Of a stretch of DNA of 64,000 bases, positions 45,689 through 58,029 are shown in pieces (within the stretch, counting starts at the first letter, position 1; each line of letters opens with the position of its first letter). The DNA is from Auricularia sp. M13 (Eukaryota > Basidiomycota > Agaricomycetes > Auriculariales > Auriculariaceae). The DNA is taken from assembly GCA_037042915.1 (NCBI GenBank), contig CM073193.1, positions 7,254,001 to 7,318,000 on the forward strand, given 5' to 3'. The notes below the pieces were generated by a model. That model worked only from the letters and a program-made list of their open reading frames with translations. It searched no databases and had not been told where the DNA came from. The position numbers and the translations under genes were made by a program.

Positions 45689-46566
45689 CTATGCGATTCC
45701 CTTCTTCTCTAGTACCTTTCCTACAACGCGCTCAATCATAGCGGCTAAACCGCTGCCGAGGGCTCCGCCCTCTCCTCCAAGGCTTGCAAAGACCGCCTTC
45801 TCCACGTACTTTCCCACCATGTCAGCCTCGATATTGACACGGGCACCAACTGGCTTTGCAGCGAGCACGATCTTGGACTGCGTATGGGCGATAAGCATGA
45901 CGCCGAACGTACGTGTCGCGTCGTCCACAGCCGTGAGTGTAAGGGATGCCCCGTCGATTGCGATGAAGCCTTTCGGGATGAGGTAGGGAAGAAGCGAGGG
46001 CCGCTCAGGAGTGGGTTCAGGCAGCTGGAAGAGGAGGCGCAATGAATTGCCATCCGGTTCTCGTGCAACTATCGTGGCAGTCTCGTCAACATGGCCCTGC
46101 ATCGATATGTGGATCAGCGCGCGTCCGAGTGATCTCATACGAGGTAATACCTGCACAAAATGCCCTCCAAAGCGGACGTGGCCATTTACTGCGCGCTCAA
46201 GGTCGACGGGATCGCCAACCTTTAGGTCACCTAGTGATGATCGTCGGTGAGCAGGCCGGAGCGCGACAATCGTTGCGGACCAAGATTAGTTCTCGAGAGT
46301 GTTTCGGGTGCAAGGCCAACTTTGAAGCTATTGCCGTCGAATTCAGTCACAGTCAAGCAGCAGCCATTGACGGAGATAGAGTCGCCGATGTGACAGTCGC
46401 CCAAGATTGGGGCGCTGTCGCTGACGGTCAAGCTCCAGCCACCTCCACCGCTTTCTGTGGTATCTAGTTCCAGAATCGAGGATACGACCCCGACGTGTTC
46501 AACCTGGTCATAATGTCACGCCAACTCGCATGCAGCAGGTAAGCTGCTTACGATGCCGGTGAACAT
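45689..46566 (-). CDS. RIB5: Riboflavin synthase (alpha chain)
   Basis: The last step of riboflavin synthesis: two 6,7-dimethyl-8-ribityllumazine molecules give riboflavin and a pyrimidine. The start MFTGI at 46566 is followed at once by an intron of about 47 bases, then VEHVGVVSSILELD, DCHIGDSISVNGCCLTVTEF and APETLSRTNLG. After a second intron come DLKVGDPVDLERAVNGHVRF and GGHFVQGHVDET (intron within). The second lumazine-binding barrel reads YLIPKGFIAIDGASLTLTAV, IAHTQSKIVLAAKPVGARVN and IEADMVGKYVEKAV. The tail GKVLEKKGIA ends at 45689. Two homologous barrels and the MFTG start are diagnostic. About 240 residues, a normal length; a trimer in the family. Confidence 0.95.
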
Positions 46567-47261
46567 GGCAGAGAGCAAACAAAAGATGCGAACTCAGCTC
46601 CGCGTCTCTTGACTTCCGACTCGGACTGCTTCTGTCAAACACACACTCTCAGACGAGCTATTCCGGCCTCACCCTTGCATCCAGCATTTCCGGAGAAGAC
46701 TATGACTTTGCGACCCTCTGCCCTTCGTTCTCAAACGCGTTCGCCCGCCCCATTCTATCTCAACCTCTCGAGCTTCCGAGTCATAGTCGCCCAGTGCTAC
46801 AGCTTTGTAGTATCACCCATCCAGTGCTGCTGTGACTTGGCGCTGCTTCTATGGTCGTGCTGTATGCCCTGAACAAACTTCCGGTTTACCTGCACGAGTG
46901 CTGGTCAACTCTGATCAATGGCGAAGGCGCCTCGCGTCGCAAGTCTATGCGCTGCCTGGGTCCAGTCGGTAACTCGTATCATTGCGTCTAGTGGACCGTG
47001 TGCGAGGCACTTGACTGGCGCTCATTGGACGCAACTGGACGGAGTGGCCCAGTGGGTGCCTCAGACCAAGATACCCCCTTGCTTGCTGCTCACCTGTTCT
47101 TTGGCGTGCACGAGATACGCGAGTATGTTCCTTATAGCATGTTGTGAACCACCGCAGACCGTTTGACTTCGCCTTTCCACGTCTCGACATCGTACGAAGT
47201 GTCACATATAATTTAAAGAATAGATAAATGGGGATATGAAATCGCTGCCATGCGTTGTTGC
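46567..47261. other. Intergenic
   Basis: About 0.7 kb between the 3' end of the sedolisin gene and the riboflavin synthase promoter. I see no supportable gene. Confidence 0.5.
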
Positions 47262-49403
47262 TCAAAGACCGGCCGCGGAGCGAAGTGCTCCATAGTTCGG
47301 GGTTCCGAGGCCCGTCGCTGGATCCCACCCTCCTGCTGCCGAGAAACCCTGCGTGCCACAGCCAGGGTTGCTGCCATCCGTTACATCTAACCGAGCTGTT
47401 TAGAAAGTTGAAACCGATGAGCATAACTTTGCACTCACCGAAGAAGGCGCCAGGGTTCGCATACAGGAATGGGTTGAGCCAGCCCAAGGGGCCTTTGCCA
47501 GCAGCAATGAGTTCGTCATTGAGCAGCGCAATGGCTGACGCAAAGATGGGAGCTGATGCACTGGTCCCCCCGACAAGAATGCTGTTGCCCTGGTTGACAA
47601 TGACGACGTTCGTGCCTTGAGCGGCAACATCAGGGAATGCACGGCCGCCCGCATTGTAGAATCCGCTGTTGGCGTCGCCAATGCCGTTCAGATATCCCTG
47701 TACAGCATCGCGCTGGAAGTCTGCAACGCCAAAGATGTTCGAGAAACCGCCCGAAGAGAAACCAGCGACGCGCTCGGGGTTCACACCGTCCGTACCGCCA
47801 ACGGATGTAACGCTATAACGTGGCGGTGAGAGACGTATTGAACGCACGTAACGCGCGGCGTACTATTGGCAGCCTGAGGGGAACGTCGGAACGAAAGTTG
47901 AACAGCCCTGGGCGTCGCCACCGACGCCACTGTCGCCGGACGAGAAGATGACGGATGTGCCGAGTGCACCAAGCTGCATGTATGCATCACACATTTCACT
48001 GTTTACTTTATTAGAAAATATCGCATAATAAATCGCCAGCTGACTTACTTCGCAAGGTCCTGGGGCACGCCAGCTTCGTCCTGACCATAGCTGCTGCTGA
48101 GAACCAGCGGTACAGTGTCTTGTGCAAGCAGATCCTTGACAATGTTGTAGAAACCATTGCCGTCTCCGCCGTTGCCAACAGAAATGAATGTAACGGGGAC
48201 AGTGTCACCAGCCAGCCCGACAGTAAGCTGGATGTCCAAGTTCTGCCAACGTTGTGTCAGGTTGAGAAAAGATGGAGGTGTTCATGAAACATACCGCTTC
48301 TACGCCTGCTTGGCTCGGGTCCTGGGGGTTTTGTCCGTCTTCCAGCAACTGCTCGTTGAAGTCAGGTCTCGGGTTCAGGTCGGGACGGTTCTGGTCCAGG
48401 AAAGTCTGCGAGTGGGGGAACAGGTTAGCTATGTAGCATTCAGCATGCACAATACGGTCACATACAGCCAAGTCCTGGTGGTTGGCATATTGACCTGTAG
48501 AATTCAAACAATTTTATGAGACAACCAGCACTCGTGCGAGCCACTAACATACCTATGAATCCGCCGACGGCTAGACTGCTCTGACCAGAGCCCTGCGAAG
48601 CACCATTGGGCAGGCCATACAGCTGCTGAAGGCACGTCGGCGTGATTTGAGATGAGCAGCTATCGTCGACTCGCTTGCCCACAGCCTTCGCCGCAACAGT
48701 GGCGTTGCGGCCAGCCAAGATAGTTGCACTAGGGGGCTTGGAGACATCATGAAGCTATGCGATGAAATGAGCAACTGGGACAGTGGAACGGCAAGTCTAA
48801 CACTCACGCAGTCGTGGGGTCAACAGTTGAAATGAACTCCTTGACATCCTCAGGAAGAGAGTATGACAGCGTGCGCGTGGTCGTCTTTCCCGTGCTAAGG
48901 TGAACGAAAGAGTGATACTGCGCGCCGAGCATCTCGTTGGCCTTGGATACCGGCACCGAGACCTCAAGCACGTCGCCCGCAGCGGTGTACTCCGAGGGCT
49001 GCAGCCCATGCGACTTCAGCCACGTGGTCACAGCCTTGGTAGTCTCCTCCTTTGGGCGCACATACGCCTCGAGCTGCGGGACGTGTCAATCGTCGTACAG
49101 ATAGCGCACTTGACGCGAAGTGAAATTTACCTCTGCCTTGGTCAGGTGTTTCCCGTAGTCCTTGTGTCCAGGTGTGCTAATGGCGTGCACTTTCTTCTGA
49201 AGACCATCGCGATCGGCCTTCTTCAAGTGAAAGCGCAGGCTGAGAACATGGTCCGGATGCGCTTCGGAAACGCGTGCGAATCCGCGGGGAGGCGCTGCGC
49301 GTTTGTCGTGCAAGACCATCCGCTTCTCCGCGAGAGGAGTGGGCGACGCATATGTTAGCGTAGCCAGTAGCACAATGGCAGCGAAGGAAGAAGAAAAACG
49401 CAT
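47262..49403 (-). CDS. Sedolisin-family serine-carboxyl peptidase (tripeptidyl-peptidase-like, S53)
   Basis: A secreted acid protease made as a proenzyme. The signal peptide MRFSSSFAAIVLLATLTYAS (49403) precedes a pro-domain (RVSEAHPDHVLSLRFHLKKA, GHKDYGKHLTKAE, TTWLKSHGLQPSEYTAAGDV, SKANEMLGAQYHSFVH). The catalytic domain starts after an Ala/Val-rich linker near CLQQLYGLP. Glu and Asp of the triad are in EANLDIQLTVG (split by an intron), the oxyanion Asp in SSGDSGVGGDAQGCS, and the Ser in LVGGTSASAPIFASAI. The calcium site is DVTDGSNPGCGTQ and the end is WDPATGLGTPNYGALRS, stop 47262. Six or more introns. All catalytic residues are seen. Fungal sedolisins feed on protein at low pH outside the cell. 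Confidence 0.92.
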
Positions 49404-50041
49404 AGTAAAAATGAAATATAAGAAATCCAAAAGGATAAGAGAAATGACAAACGGATAGAAAAGAAAGGGAGAAAGTAACGAAGCACGCACAGATGGCAAC
49501 CGCAGGTTTTAAGACAGCTTGCCCACCACAGGCGCTCGTGCGATGGCCGATGCGGTTGCGCCGGCGTCATGCACGGCCTCCAGCTGCGCTATTCGTGGAG
49601 CGAAGCGACGAGCACCAAAAATATACTAGGCTGTGCTACTTGTGCAGCACTGGTTTCGACCGCCCATGCGGATTGAGCAGTGGAGTTGGATCGTTGCCAA
49701 ACGAGGTCAGTTTTGACGAGCGGCAGAAGCAGGGCAGAAGACCCGGAGAAAGATACTGGACAGCTCGTAGCAGTTTGGACTCGTGTCATCATCGCGATGG
49801 GGCATCGGACAACAGTAACGTTGCAGCATATCGGAACCGCGTTGACTGCAGGATAGCTAGGAATCTTTCCGGACACGCTGCGCCGGAGTGGACGGGCGTA
49901 GCGCGAAGACAGAGGGGGGGGGGGGGGGGAATATCAAATGATGTATTGCGCACAGTGAGAGAGGTACAACTTGGCTGTTGGTACAGATCGTGACCCGAGG
50001 CCGTGTAGAATGTGATGTTGGAAATGATTTGCAAGGGAACC
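49404..50041. other. Intergenic with a long G run
   Basis: About 640 bases between the TauD-type gene and the sedolisin gene, both leftward; it holds the sedolisin promoter and the G16 run described separately. Confidence 0.5.
49914..49929 (+). repeat. Homopolymer run of 16 G
   Basis: An unbroken run of G at 49914-49929, preceded by AGA and followed by AATATC. It lies about 510 bases upstream of the sedolisin start and 110 bases beyond the stop of the dioxygenase gene. Such runs can form quadruplexes and are prone to length errors in sequencing. Confidence 0.85.
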
Positions 50042-51711
50042 TCAGGCGTATTGCAGGATGTCCTCTTCGTTAGGACCAGCTGGATCGTCGGAAGCCGCAA
50101 GGTTGCACTGTAAATGGAGTTAAGCAGATGCCTTTGAGTATACAGGAGAAAGAAACATCACATACCTGGTGGAAGGCGCGCACTTGGTCTGGCTTGAAAG
50201 CCCCGACAACTGTATGCAGAACCCCGCGATTATGGAAGACGACGAGATCCTTCTCCTTCCAATCGTGTGGATATACAAGCTGAAGATGATGTCAGAGAGT
50301 CTAGCTGGTCACTGTTGAGTGGACAAACACTGGGCGCAATCGCGGGCCGCTGCATCTCGTACAGCAGCCCTCTGACCTCCTTAAGATCGGTCAATGTGGC
50401 ACCTTCCGGGAACATGGATTCCTCTTTGATAACGCCTTTGGGAAGCGGGGCGATTTCGAGGGCCTGCACGGCGCACGGGTGCACCTGGAAGTGCAGCTGG
50501 CCCGTAACGGGATTCTTCCATAGCATGGGTAAACGCTTCACTTTACTCTCCTCCCATGCAGGTAGCTTGTCCAGCGGAAGCTCGAGGCCTTCTACCTCAA
50601 TGCCCAGTCCCGTCGGCAATGCATGCGCTGGCGCCATCCAGACGTACGGGTGAGGGGCATAGCGAACTGTTGTGCGCACAGCGACCGATTTCAGGCGTGC
50701 GGGCAGCTGGTCAAACATCGTCTTCCCCGAAACGACTGTAAGGCGTTAAAATACGGCAGAAATATCGTCCGGATAGAGGGCCTTACAGGCAGTCGTCCCC
50801 AGCGGCACCTTGAGCTCATCGCCCGTGCCATCGTCGTACCTGCATATCTGAGGCTCGCCCTGAGGTACATTCAGGGCGTAGAGTGTGGTGGCTTTGGGCC
50901 TAGATAAAATCAGTCAGACTGAGCACGGGTGAATGTGAAGCATATGCTAACGGTGATAAATCATAGAGCGCCGCGTCGATATGCCTGCAGAATGCTGAGA
51001 CGCCGACGAAAGCGCGCTGCAGGGACATGCTGACCAGCGATAGAACCTGGTGATGCCTTTGGCCTCGTCCTCATCTGAAACATGGGTCTTGTGGAATGAT
51101 TTATGGTGCGGGTGCTTCAACTTTGCCTAGTCGAGCCTGTTAAGCAGCCGCCGGGCACGCACACTTCGATATCAAGAACGGACCTCGGCCAGGCCCTCGT
51201 GGTTATAGACGGTTCCATTTCCGATCAGTTGCACCTGACGAGATACATTCAGCGTGCTATGATAACGCAGGACGATAAGACATGGCCACCTGCGGTTGTC
51301 GAGGGATTGTCTTGAGGTCAGGATGAAGGATAGACGACTTTGTTTCTCCAGTCTTGTTATTCCCATGTCCGTAGGTGTCAGCCTTCGGGTCGAACGCCTT
51401 CCAGGAGTGCCAATGTTGAGAGGCAGAGACGCGCATGGATCCACGACGCTGACGGACCTTGGTAAGGGCATACTGGGCCTCCGGGGATAGGTTACAGTTG
51501 CGGAACAGGAGAATACTGTGCTGTATGAAACGTTAGAGGGAGGGCTGGGCAGGTGCTGGGGGCGCACCTTGTAAAGCAACTGCTCTATCTCCTTGAACTC
51601 TTCTGGGCTCAGATTTGCCGGGTCCACGCCTTCCACGATGCGCCCAAAGTCTTGGAACTTGGAAGCGTCCGCCGAGGGAGGCAGGGGCACTGGCTGAACT
51701 TGGATGGGCAT
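50042..51711 (-). CDS. TauD/TfdA-type Fe(II)/2-oxoglutarate dioxygenase
   Basis: A non-haem iron oxygenase of the taurine/2,4-D dioxygenase family as found in fungi. MPIQVQPVPLPPSADASKFQ (51711) leads to DFGRIVEGVDPANLSPEEFK, LLYKVLLFRNCNLSPEAQYA, SASQHWHSWKAFDPKADTYG, LIGNGTVYNHEGLAEV, HKSFHKTHVSDEDEAKG and RFYRWHIDAALYDLSPPKAT. The HID of that last stretch gives the first His and the Asp of the iron site. Next come GTGDELKVPLGTTAFVSGKT, a longer middle part (WKNPVTGQLHFQVHPCAVQA), and the C-terminal iron and 2-oxoglutarate region DLVVFHNRGVLHTVVGAF (His, then an Arg is expected nearby), ending EDILQYA at 50042. Five or more introns. The substrate is unknown. It shares a promoter region of about 310 bases with GH47. 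Confidence 0.88.
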
Positions 51712-52019
51712 TGGGTGCTGGTCGTAGTCCCTGACTCTGAGCAAGAGACGGTCAGGCAACGGCCGGCACACTGACAGTGACACGCGCCACAGATGGCGGT
51801 CTTCCGGGCGCTAATCTCCGTGTTCCTTGCCCGCGTCGCTCTCAGTCTGGAGCAGCGACCAGCACATGTCAGACGGGCTCCGACTGCGAGCACCACGTGA
51901 CCTCGAGGAGGAACTAGAGTCTCCCGCGCCCTCCGAATACGACCCAGAACGGGAGAAGCCAGCCAAGGTGCGCGCCAGCACACTCTCCATCTCACGCGTC
52001 AGAGCCTGACTCCCGAGCC
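51712..52019. promoter_or_regulatory. Shared divergent promoter region
   Basis: 308 bases between the start codons of the dioxygenase (leftward) and the GH47 gene (rightward). It contains open frames on both strands (51811-52009) that look like leader sequence, not genes. Confidence 0.45.
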
Positions 52020-54412
52020 ATGGCCCAGAACTCAAGCATGGCCACGAAACTCGTGCAGAGGATAGTCATCTACAGCGTCGTTGCAGCAGTCTGCATGTAC
52101 GGCATATTTACAGTGCGTTTCTGCTTGCGTCGCTGGTCAGGGAATCTGACAGCCGTATCCAGTATCAGCGATCGAGAATAAGGGACCCCGTGGGCGCGGT
52201 TGAGTTCGATTCTTCTAGGAAACATATCTTGCAAGAGGGCTCGCCTGCGAGACTTCCTGCCGACGTCCAGAAGCGAGACGCAGTGGTCGCAGCGTTCAAG
52301 GTGCGTGACGCTGTTCCTGACTTCGAGCCGCTTATGAACCCCCATGTAGCATGCCTGGTCGGCATACGGCAAGTGAAGCGCATACAAATTCCCATATATG
52401 TCTAACTATGCACAGAACGCGACGCGTTCGGCGACGATGATTATCTGCCCATAAGTCGCCGTGGACAAAACATGTCCCACACCGCGGGCACCATAGGCTA
52501 CATGCTCACGGATGCAATCGACACCATGTTCCTCATGGGCCTCGACAACGAATTCCGCCGGGCGCGCAAATGGGTGTCTTCGAAGCTCAGCTTTGATCGT
52601 GACCAGGCATACAGTACCTTCGAGACGACCATCCGCGTCTTCGGCGGTCTACTCTCCACGTATTATTTGTCTGGCGACGAAATATTCCTCACCAAGGCCA
52701 AGGACCTCGCCGACAGGCTCATGTTCGCGTTCAACACGGAAACCGGACTTCCTCTCTCAAGCGTTAACTTCAAGACCGGCCAGGCGGTGCCCGACTGGGG
52801 TAACCCGGGCATGGTCAGCACCGCGGAGGCCGCCACGCTCCAATTAGAGTTCCGCTACCTTGCGCACCTCACAGGGAATGCGACTTACTGGCACAAGACG
52901 GAGAAGGCATGGGTTGCCATCGCTGACACGCCGCAATTGCTTACACTCCGACTCCAAGGTCATAGAAATCATCAAGAAGGCGCTTATGAAGCCGCCCTTG
53001 GTCCCCATATTTATCAACTACCGGGATGGCAAGTTTGGAAACTCGGACATCCGGTTGGGCTCGCGAGCAGATTCGTACTATGAGTACCTCTTGTGAGTGA
53101 GTGTGTGCACGGCGGCGTGTCACCTGTTAACGATGGGCAGGAAGGATTATCTCCAGACTGTGAGCGCAGCATACCCTACATATGAGCCTAGTGCTCATTC
53201 TCCGACCAGGGCCGGACCGAGCGCGTGTATCGGGACGTGAGTTGTGTCTGGTCTGCACAATGTTGTTCGTGCTAAATGCAGTCATACTTTTAGATGTACG
53301 ACGATGCCATGGCAGCTATCCATGATAATCTCATCGCGTATACGCCACGTCACAATCTGCTCTACACGGCAGAAATGCCGTCCAGGTGAGCCTGGCGCCT
53401 TGCGCAGAGACGACGATCATCTCACCTCTGTCCGCAGCAACCATTTCCAGAAAGAGGCAAAGCAAGACCACCTCGTGTGCTTCCTCGGCGGCTCGCTCAT
53501 GCTGGGTGCGACGGACGGCGGGCGTGCCGACGTACCTCCCAAGCTGGAGCAGTTTGACGCCAAGGCCAAGCGCGATTGGAAAGTAGGGACGGAGCTCATC
53601 AGGACGTGCATGGAAACCCATAAGACCAAGACGTCAGTCCATCGTATTTTTTTCGATGTGGTACATGCTCACATGCGTTCGCAGCGGCTTAAGCCCCGAG
53701 ATTACTTATTTCAGGACCGAGACGTCAGATACAGACGACGGCCGTGACTGGTATATCAAGAACCCTGGCTGGGATGCCAGATATCTTCTCAGGTACGTCC
53801 GCTGCTGCCGGAGTGTTTGTTCGTCTGCTGCGGTTGCGGGCTGCGGCGCTGAACAATGAGCACGACATTCTGCACAGGCCAGAAACTGTTGAGTCGCTGT
53901 TTCTCGGATGGTATGTAGCGTTGCTCACTGCCGGACGGGTTTATGAGTATTGATAACGGACGCAGGCGTTTAACGGGCGATCAACGGTACCGCGACTGGG
54001 GCTGGCAGGTGTTCAGCGCCATAGAAAAGCACTGCAAAATCGCTAGTGGCGGATACGCCACAGTTATCAACGTGGACGCGCTCCCGGTGCAACATGACGA
54101 CAAGATGGAAACATTTTTCTTGGTACGGATTGGTTCAGTTAAGACATGCCCATGCTCATCATTCCAATCAGGCAGAGACGCTCAAGTATCTTTTTCTGCT
54201 ATTTGCCGACAGTTCGGTCCTGCCGCTTACGGGTTAGTCGATGCCATGTCTTCTCAGTAACGCGCTCGCTGACGGTCCCGACGCTCCACTGCAGATGTCG
54301 TTTTCAACACCGAGGTACGCCGATCTTGCGATCTACAGGCCCCGGATATTGATGTGTACAGGCTCACCCCTTACCGGTCTTCAAACCTACAATCCGGACG
54401 GGATTCTCGTGA
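52020..54412 (+). CDS. MNS1: ER mannosyl-oligosaccharide alpha-1,2-mannosidase (GH47)
   Basis: A type II ER membrane glycosidase that trims Man9 to Man8 on N-glycans and supports glycoprotein quality control. MAQNSSMATKLVQRIVIYSV (52020) gives a short tail and a signal anchor. Ten or more exons read IRDPVGAVEFDSSRKH, HAWSAY, GYMLTDAIDTMFLMGLDNEF, FETTIRVFGGLLSTYYLSGD, WGNPGMVSTAEAATLQLEFR, PIFINYRDGKFGNSDIRLGS, RADSYYEYLLKDYLQT, NHFQKEAKQDHLVCFLGGSL, GLSPEITYF, DARYLLRPETVESLFLGW, KHCKIASGGYATVINVD, METFFLAETLKYLFLLF and, at the end, NTEAHPLPVF. The acidic catalytic residues and the calcium Thr of NTEAHP are all present. The exon at about 52387-52420 is hard to join in frame. The intron at 52907-52958 begins with GC. 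Confidence 0.92.
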
Positions 54413-55001
54413 GCCACCCCTGACCGCCATCACGCACGACATCACCGCCATGGGCGGGAGCGATGTCCAACATGTACTGCACATACATCAATGCTTTCGA
54501 TCAACTATCCCGTGCTTTACTAGCATCATACTCACAACTGTCCATCTTGCGTGTCATCCTGGGTTTCAGTCTTCCGCTCATTGAGAGTCGATCATCAAAA
54601 GCTTTGCAGTATTATGTTTGCATCTGGTCCTGGATCGAAAAAAGGACTCGATTATGGGGTGACAGAACCAAAGCCGTGGGAGACGGTCAGGTGCCTCGGT
54701 CCCCAAGATATCCGTCCATTGCGCAATTGCATCAACAAACTGCACGAAACTGCACGGTGCCGAAGGGTACCGGGACTAATAACATAGGACATCTGCCTTG
54801 GGACATGTCCTCTTGAGACGGAATAAAAATGGGTTTGTCGTTGCACTGCCCGCTGTAGCTGAGCACCGGGGCATGGTTCTGGAGGACGTTGACAGGAACG
54901 GTTGTCCTGCGAAGGTAATTGGGATTCCGTTCCGGTTCCGAAAGTCCGACACGCGACGCGTCGAGTCTCGCCCCGCCACACACACGTGCCGTAGACCCAG
55001 C
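54413..55001. other. Intergenic
   Basis: About 590 bases after GH47 and before centrin. No supportable gene; it holds the GH47 3' end and the centrin promoter. Confidence 0.5.
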
Positions 55002-55657
55002 ATGTACTCGAACGCGGCATCCAAGGCCAAGGCGCGGCGGACGCCGCGGCCTGAGCTGTCAGACGAGCAGAAGCAGGAAATCAAAGAGGCCTTCGAGCTG
55101 TTCGACACGAACAAGGACGGCGCGCTGGACTACCACGAGCTCAAGGTCGCGATGCGCGCGCTGGGCACGGACCTGAAGAAGCCCGAGGTGCTCAAGCTGC
55201 TCCGGGACCACGACAAGACCGGCGAAGGTCTCATGGTCTACGACGACTTCCTCAAAATCAGTGCGTTGCTAGCTTTCAATCAGCCGCGCAGCCGCCGTCG
55301 CTGACGACGCAATTTGCCGTCCTGTGCATGCGGATTTGCAGTGACAGAGCGTATCCTGGAGCGCGACCCGCACGAGGAAATCAAGCGCGCCTTCAGTCTG
55401 TTTGACGACGACAAGACCGGCAAAATCAGCCTGCGCAATCTCAGACGGGTCGCCAAAGAGATCGGCGAGAATCTTGACGAGGAAGAGCTGTGCGTTCCAA
55501 TCCCGCTTGCCTCCTGCCAGTGTGCTCACTTGCGTCTTTCGATGATCCGCTGGATTCTCCCCCCACCTCCAGACAAGCCATGATTGACGAGTTCGATCTC
55601 GATCAAGACGGCGAGATTAGTCTCAGCGAGTTTATCGCCATCATGTCTGACGAATGA
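55002..55657 (+). CDS. CDC31: Centrin (EF-hand, Cdc31-like)
   Basis: A small calcium-binding protein of the spindle pole body, also found with nuclear pores and DNA repair factors. [20 protein letters not shown] (55002) is the usual basic N-terminus, followed by four EF-hand units in order. These are [20 protein letters not shown] (complete loop), [19 protein letters not shown] (weaker loop), [20 protein letters not shown] (complete) and [20 protein letters not shown] (complete). The end IMSDE at 55657 is short. Two introns, at about 55261-55343 and 55491-55573. About 163 residues. The linker between the halves and the high identity to the centrin consensus separate it from calmodulin. Confidence 0.93.
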
Positions 55658-56271
55658 ACGCGGACTACGACTCTCGCTGCTTTGCCTCAGGTGCCTGATG
55701 ATATTGTCCGCTTTCCACGTTGTCGCGCGAGATCTTTCTGAACACACGTGTGTATGTAGTTGGTACATGACGATGGCGACGCTTTGTATATTGTAACAAT
55801 AATGAAACGGGTTGCTCGTGGTTACAGAGACTGATTGGGGATGCAAGCCAGTGTATAATGAAAAAGTAGGATACCACTAATCGGGGTTCGTCCTCAGCGG
55901 CCTCTGTTGCGCTGAGACATCCCGAAACCTTTAGCGTAAGCGCCCGGGCAAAGACAACATCAGGGGGAAGGACAATGATGGAGACAGAGAGGTGGGGAGT
56001 TGCGACGGATCCAAGTACAATTGCAGCTATTGTCACAATGCAGCGGTGGGGGCGAGAGACGAGAGAGCGGGAGAAAGAGGGGTTGAAAAGAGCAAATGCG
56101 AGGGAGGAACGTGATTCTTCGTGACAGACTAGTAATCCGCGATCGTCGTATGCCGTGACTGAACCTTCCTAGTCTATGCGGAACGTGTGGAGGATTCGTC
56201 CTTGCCATTACGGAGGCGAACGGCCGAGGCTGACGAGACGATGGGGGCGTCCAAAAGGTCGAAGATCTGCC
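55658..56271. other. Intergenic, convergent 3' ends
   Basis: About 610 bases between centrin and the first C2H2 gene, which face each other. No feature seen. Confidence 0.5.
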
Positions 56272-58029
56272 TCAGTCGGTAGGGAAGCCACCGTCTTTGG
56301 GAGCTGAGTAGTTCTTATGGATGCGCGTATGCTGCAACTGTTAGAAAATTCTAGGGACGGCTGTTATTTGCTGAGACGTGCCTGGTTCAGGTTATCGTGC
56401 CTGCTGAACGCTTTGCCACAGCCAGGATATGGACACTTGAACGCTGCGAGGCACAAATCAGAACTCAATATATCACTGCATGAAACAGAATTTACTCACG
56501 CTTGTCGTTGGTGTGGATGGACCTGATGTGGCGCTTGAGATGCTCTCCGCGCTGGAAGCATTTACCTGCGACGAAAACGCCAAGTGAGATTGTGCCTTGC
56601 AGAAGTCGCACTCGAAATCACGCACCACAACCATCAACTGTGCACGAATACATCCTGACGTTCTTGGAGACGCCATTTTGAACCACAAATGGCGTCGTCG
56701 GAACGCGACGTCCGCGACTCTTCTTGGTGAGGTGGGGAACAGGGACCGGATTCCCGAGGCGTGGCACTAGAGCGCGCGTCGCGCGAGAGGGAATGTAATC
56801 ATCGCCCTCCTGGTCAGATGATGCGGGGGAGGTCTGAGAAGATGGATGGCGACGATACGACGAATCGGTGACGAAGCTAGATGCCGCGGAGCTGTTGTTT
56901 TCTGTCGGACTGTGCAGCGACTGGCCATAAGAATCGTTCTCCGGTGGAAGCTGATAGTAGTCGAGGACAGCGTTCGATGCTGCAGACAGCGAGTTCCGAG
57001 TTCGGCGAGTCGTAATGGGGATGGGGTTGTAGATGGTGCGTGGCTCGCTCTCGAACTTGATCATGGTGTACGGGGCAGGCTCACGGCGAGCGTCGAAGGA
57101 TGTCGCTCCTCCGTTGGCTATCGCTCTTGCCGACTTTGTTGCACACAGCGCGGCGTAGGCATCGCCTTCAGCGGAAGGACCTTCGTCGTCATCGGAGGCA
57201 TCGTCGTCGCTGTCTTCCTCGTAATTGGACCTCGTGTTGAGACGTTTAGTTGGATGGCTGGCTGCGGTGTGCTGGTGAGCGGCGACGAGACAGCTGCCTG
57301 CGAGTAACTGGTCGTGGCGAAGCGAGGCGTCAGGGGGATAGGACGAGCATCGTGATACTGGAGGGGATTAACGGTGAGAGGGTTCTCATGGGGCGCCGAA
57401 CTCTGCGACTGATCGTGCTGACGGGGGAGCGCGCCGCGAGACGGAGAGTACGGAGATCGGAGTGCGTTTGAAAGAGTGTAACCGTAGGACGATGAGAGTT
57501 CGGATGCCGGATGGTGGGCGTCGTGGTAAGCCAGAAGGTGAGGATTTCTTGACGAGGAATCGTGCAGGTCGTGAGGATAGAGAGGGCTGGGCAGCGGCGA
57601 TGGCATGTATGAGCGCGACGGCGAATGTCCGTAGGACATGCCCGCATAAGCAGGGTACCCCTGCTGAGTCGAATGGTGGAACACAGACGGATGGTGGCTG
57701 AGAGGGCTCCTGAGAGCGTAGTCGTGTTCGTGCGAGTACGAGGAGGAGGGCTGGACAGGAGCCGAGGGGGATACCGCCGGATAGAACGAGTCTTGCATGT
57801 GGTCCTGGGCGTGCTGGCCCGGATGCTGGGCTTGCTGCTGCAAGGCGTACTCTGCGCCGTCGCCGTCGTGGACGCCGGCGGCGTGGACGGTGTGATGGTC
57901 TGGGCGCCTTCGGTGAGCGCCTGTGATTGTGGCGTGTGAACCGCGGAGCTCACCGTTGTAGGCAAAGTGCTTGCCGTCGTGCTCGGCGTCGAACTGGGGG
58001 TGGATGGCGTCCATCCAGTGCGCGGCCAT
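56272..58029 (-). CDS. C2H2 zinc-finger transcription factor (Msn2-like fingers), gene 1
   Basis: A regulator with a long disordered N-terminus and two C-terminal fingers. The start MAAHWMDAIHPQFDAEHDG at 58029 is preferred; an in-frame ATG at 58152 would add about 40 residues. The His/Ser/Pro/Gln-rich region includes SPSRSYMPSPLPSPLYP. An acidic stretch (NYEEDSDDDASDDDEGPSAE) lies in another frame near 57110-57240; the join is not clear, by intron or by one missing base. A basic patch (KKSRGRRVPTTPF) precedes finger 1 (YSCTVDGCGKCFQRGEHLKR, HIRSIH), the linker TNDKP and finger 2 (FKCPYPGCGKAFSRHDNLNQ, HTRIH). The intron inside finger 2 (56333-56381) starts with GC, the only donor that keeps the last His pair. 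Stop at 56272. Finger spacing matches stress-type factors that bind CCCCT-like sites; the target is not known. Confidence 0.82.

Noticed and set aside
46609-46872. 87-codon frame in the gap before riboflavin synthase
   Set aside because: Composition of a leader or promoter; no family features.
51811-52009. Short frames on both strands between the dioxygenase and GH47
   Set aside because: Each stops before joining its neighbour, and both neighbours have better start codons.
57625-57939. Hydrophobic plus-strand frame
   Set aside because: Antisense to the disordered region of C2H2 gene 1; hydrophobicity is a mirror of His/Ser/Pro codons.
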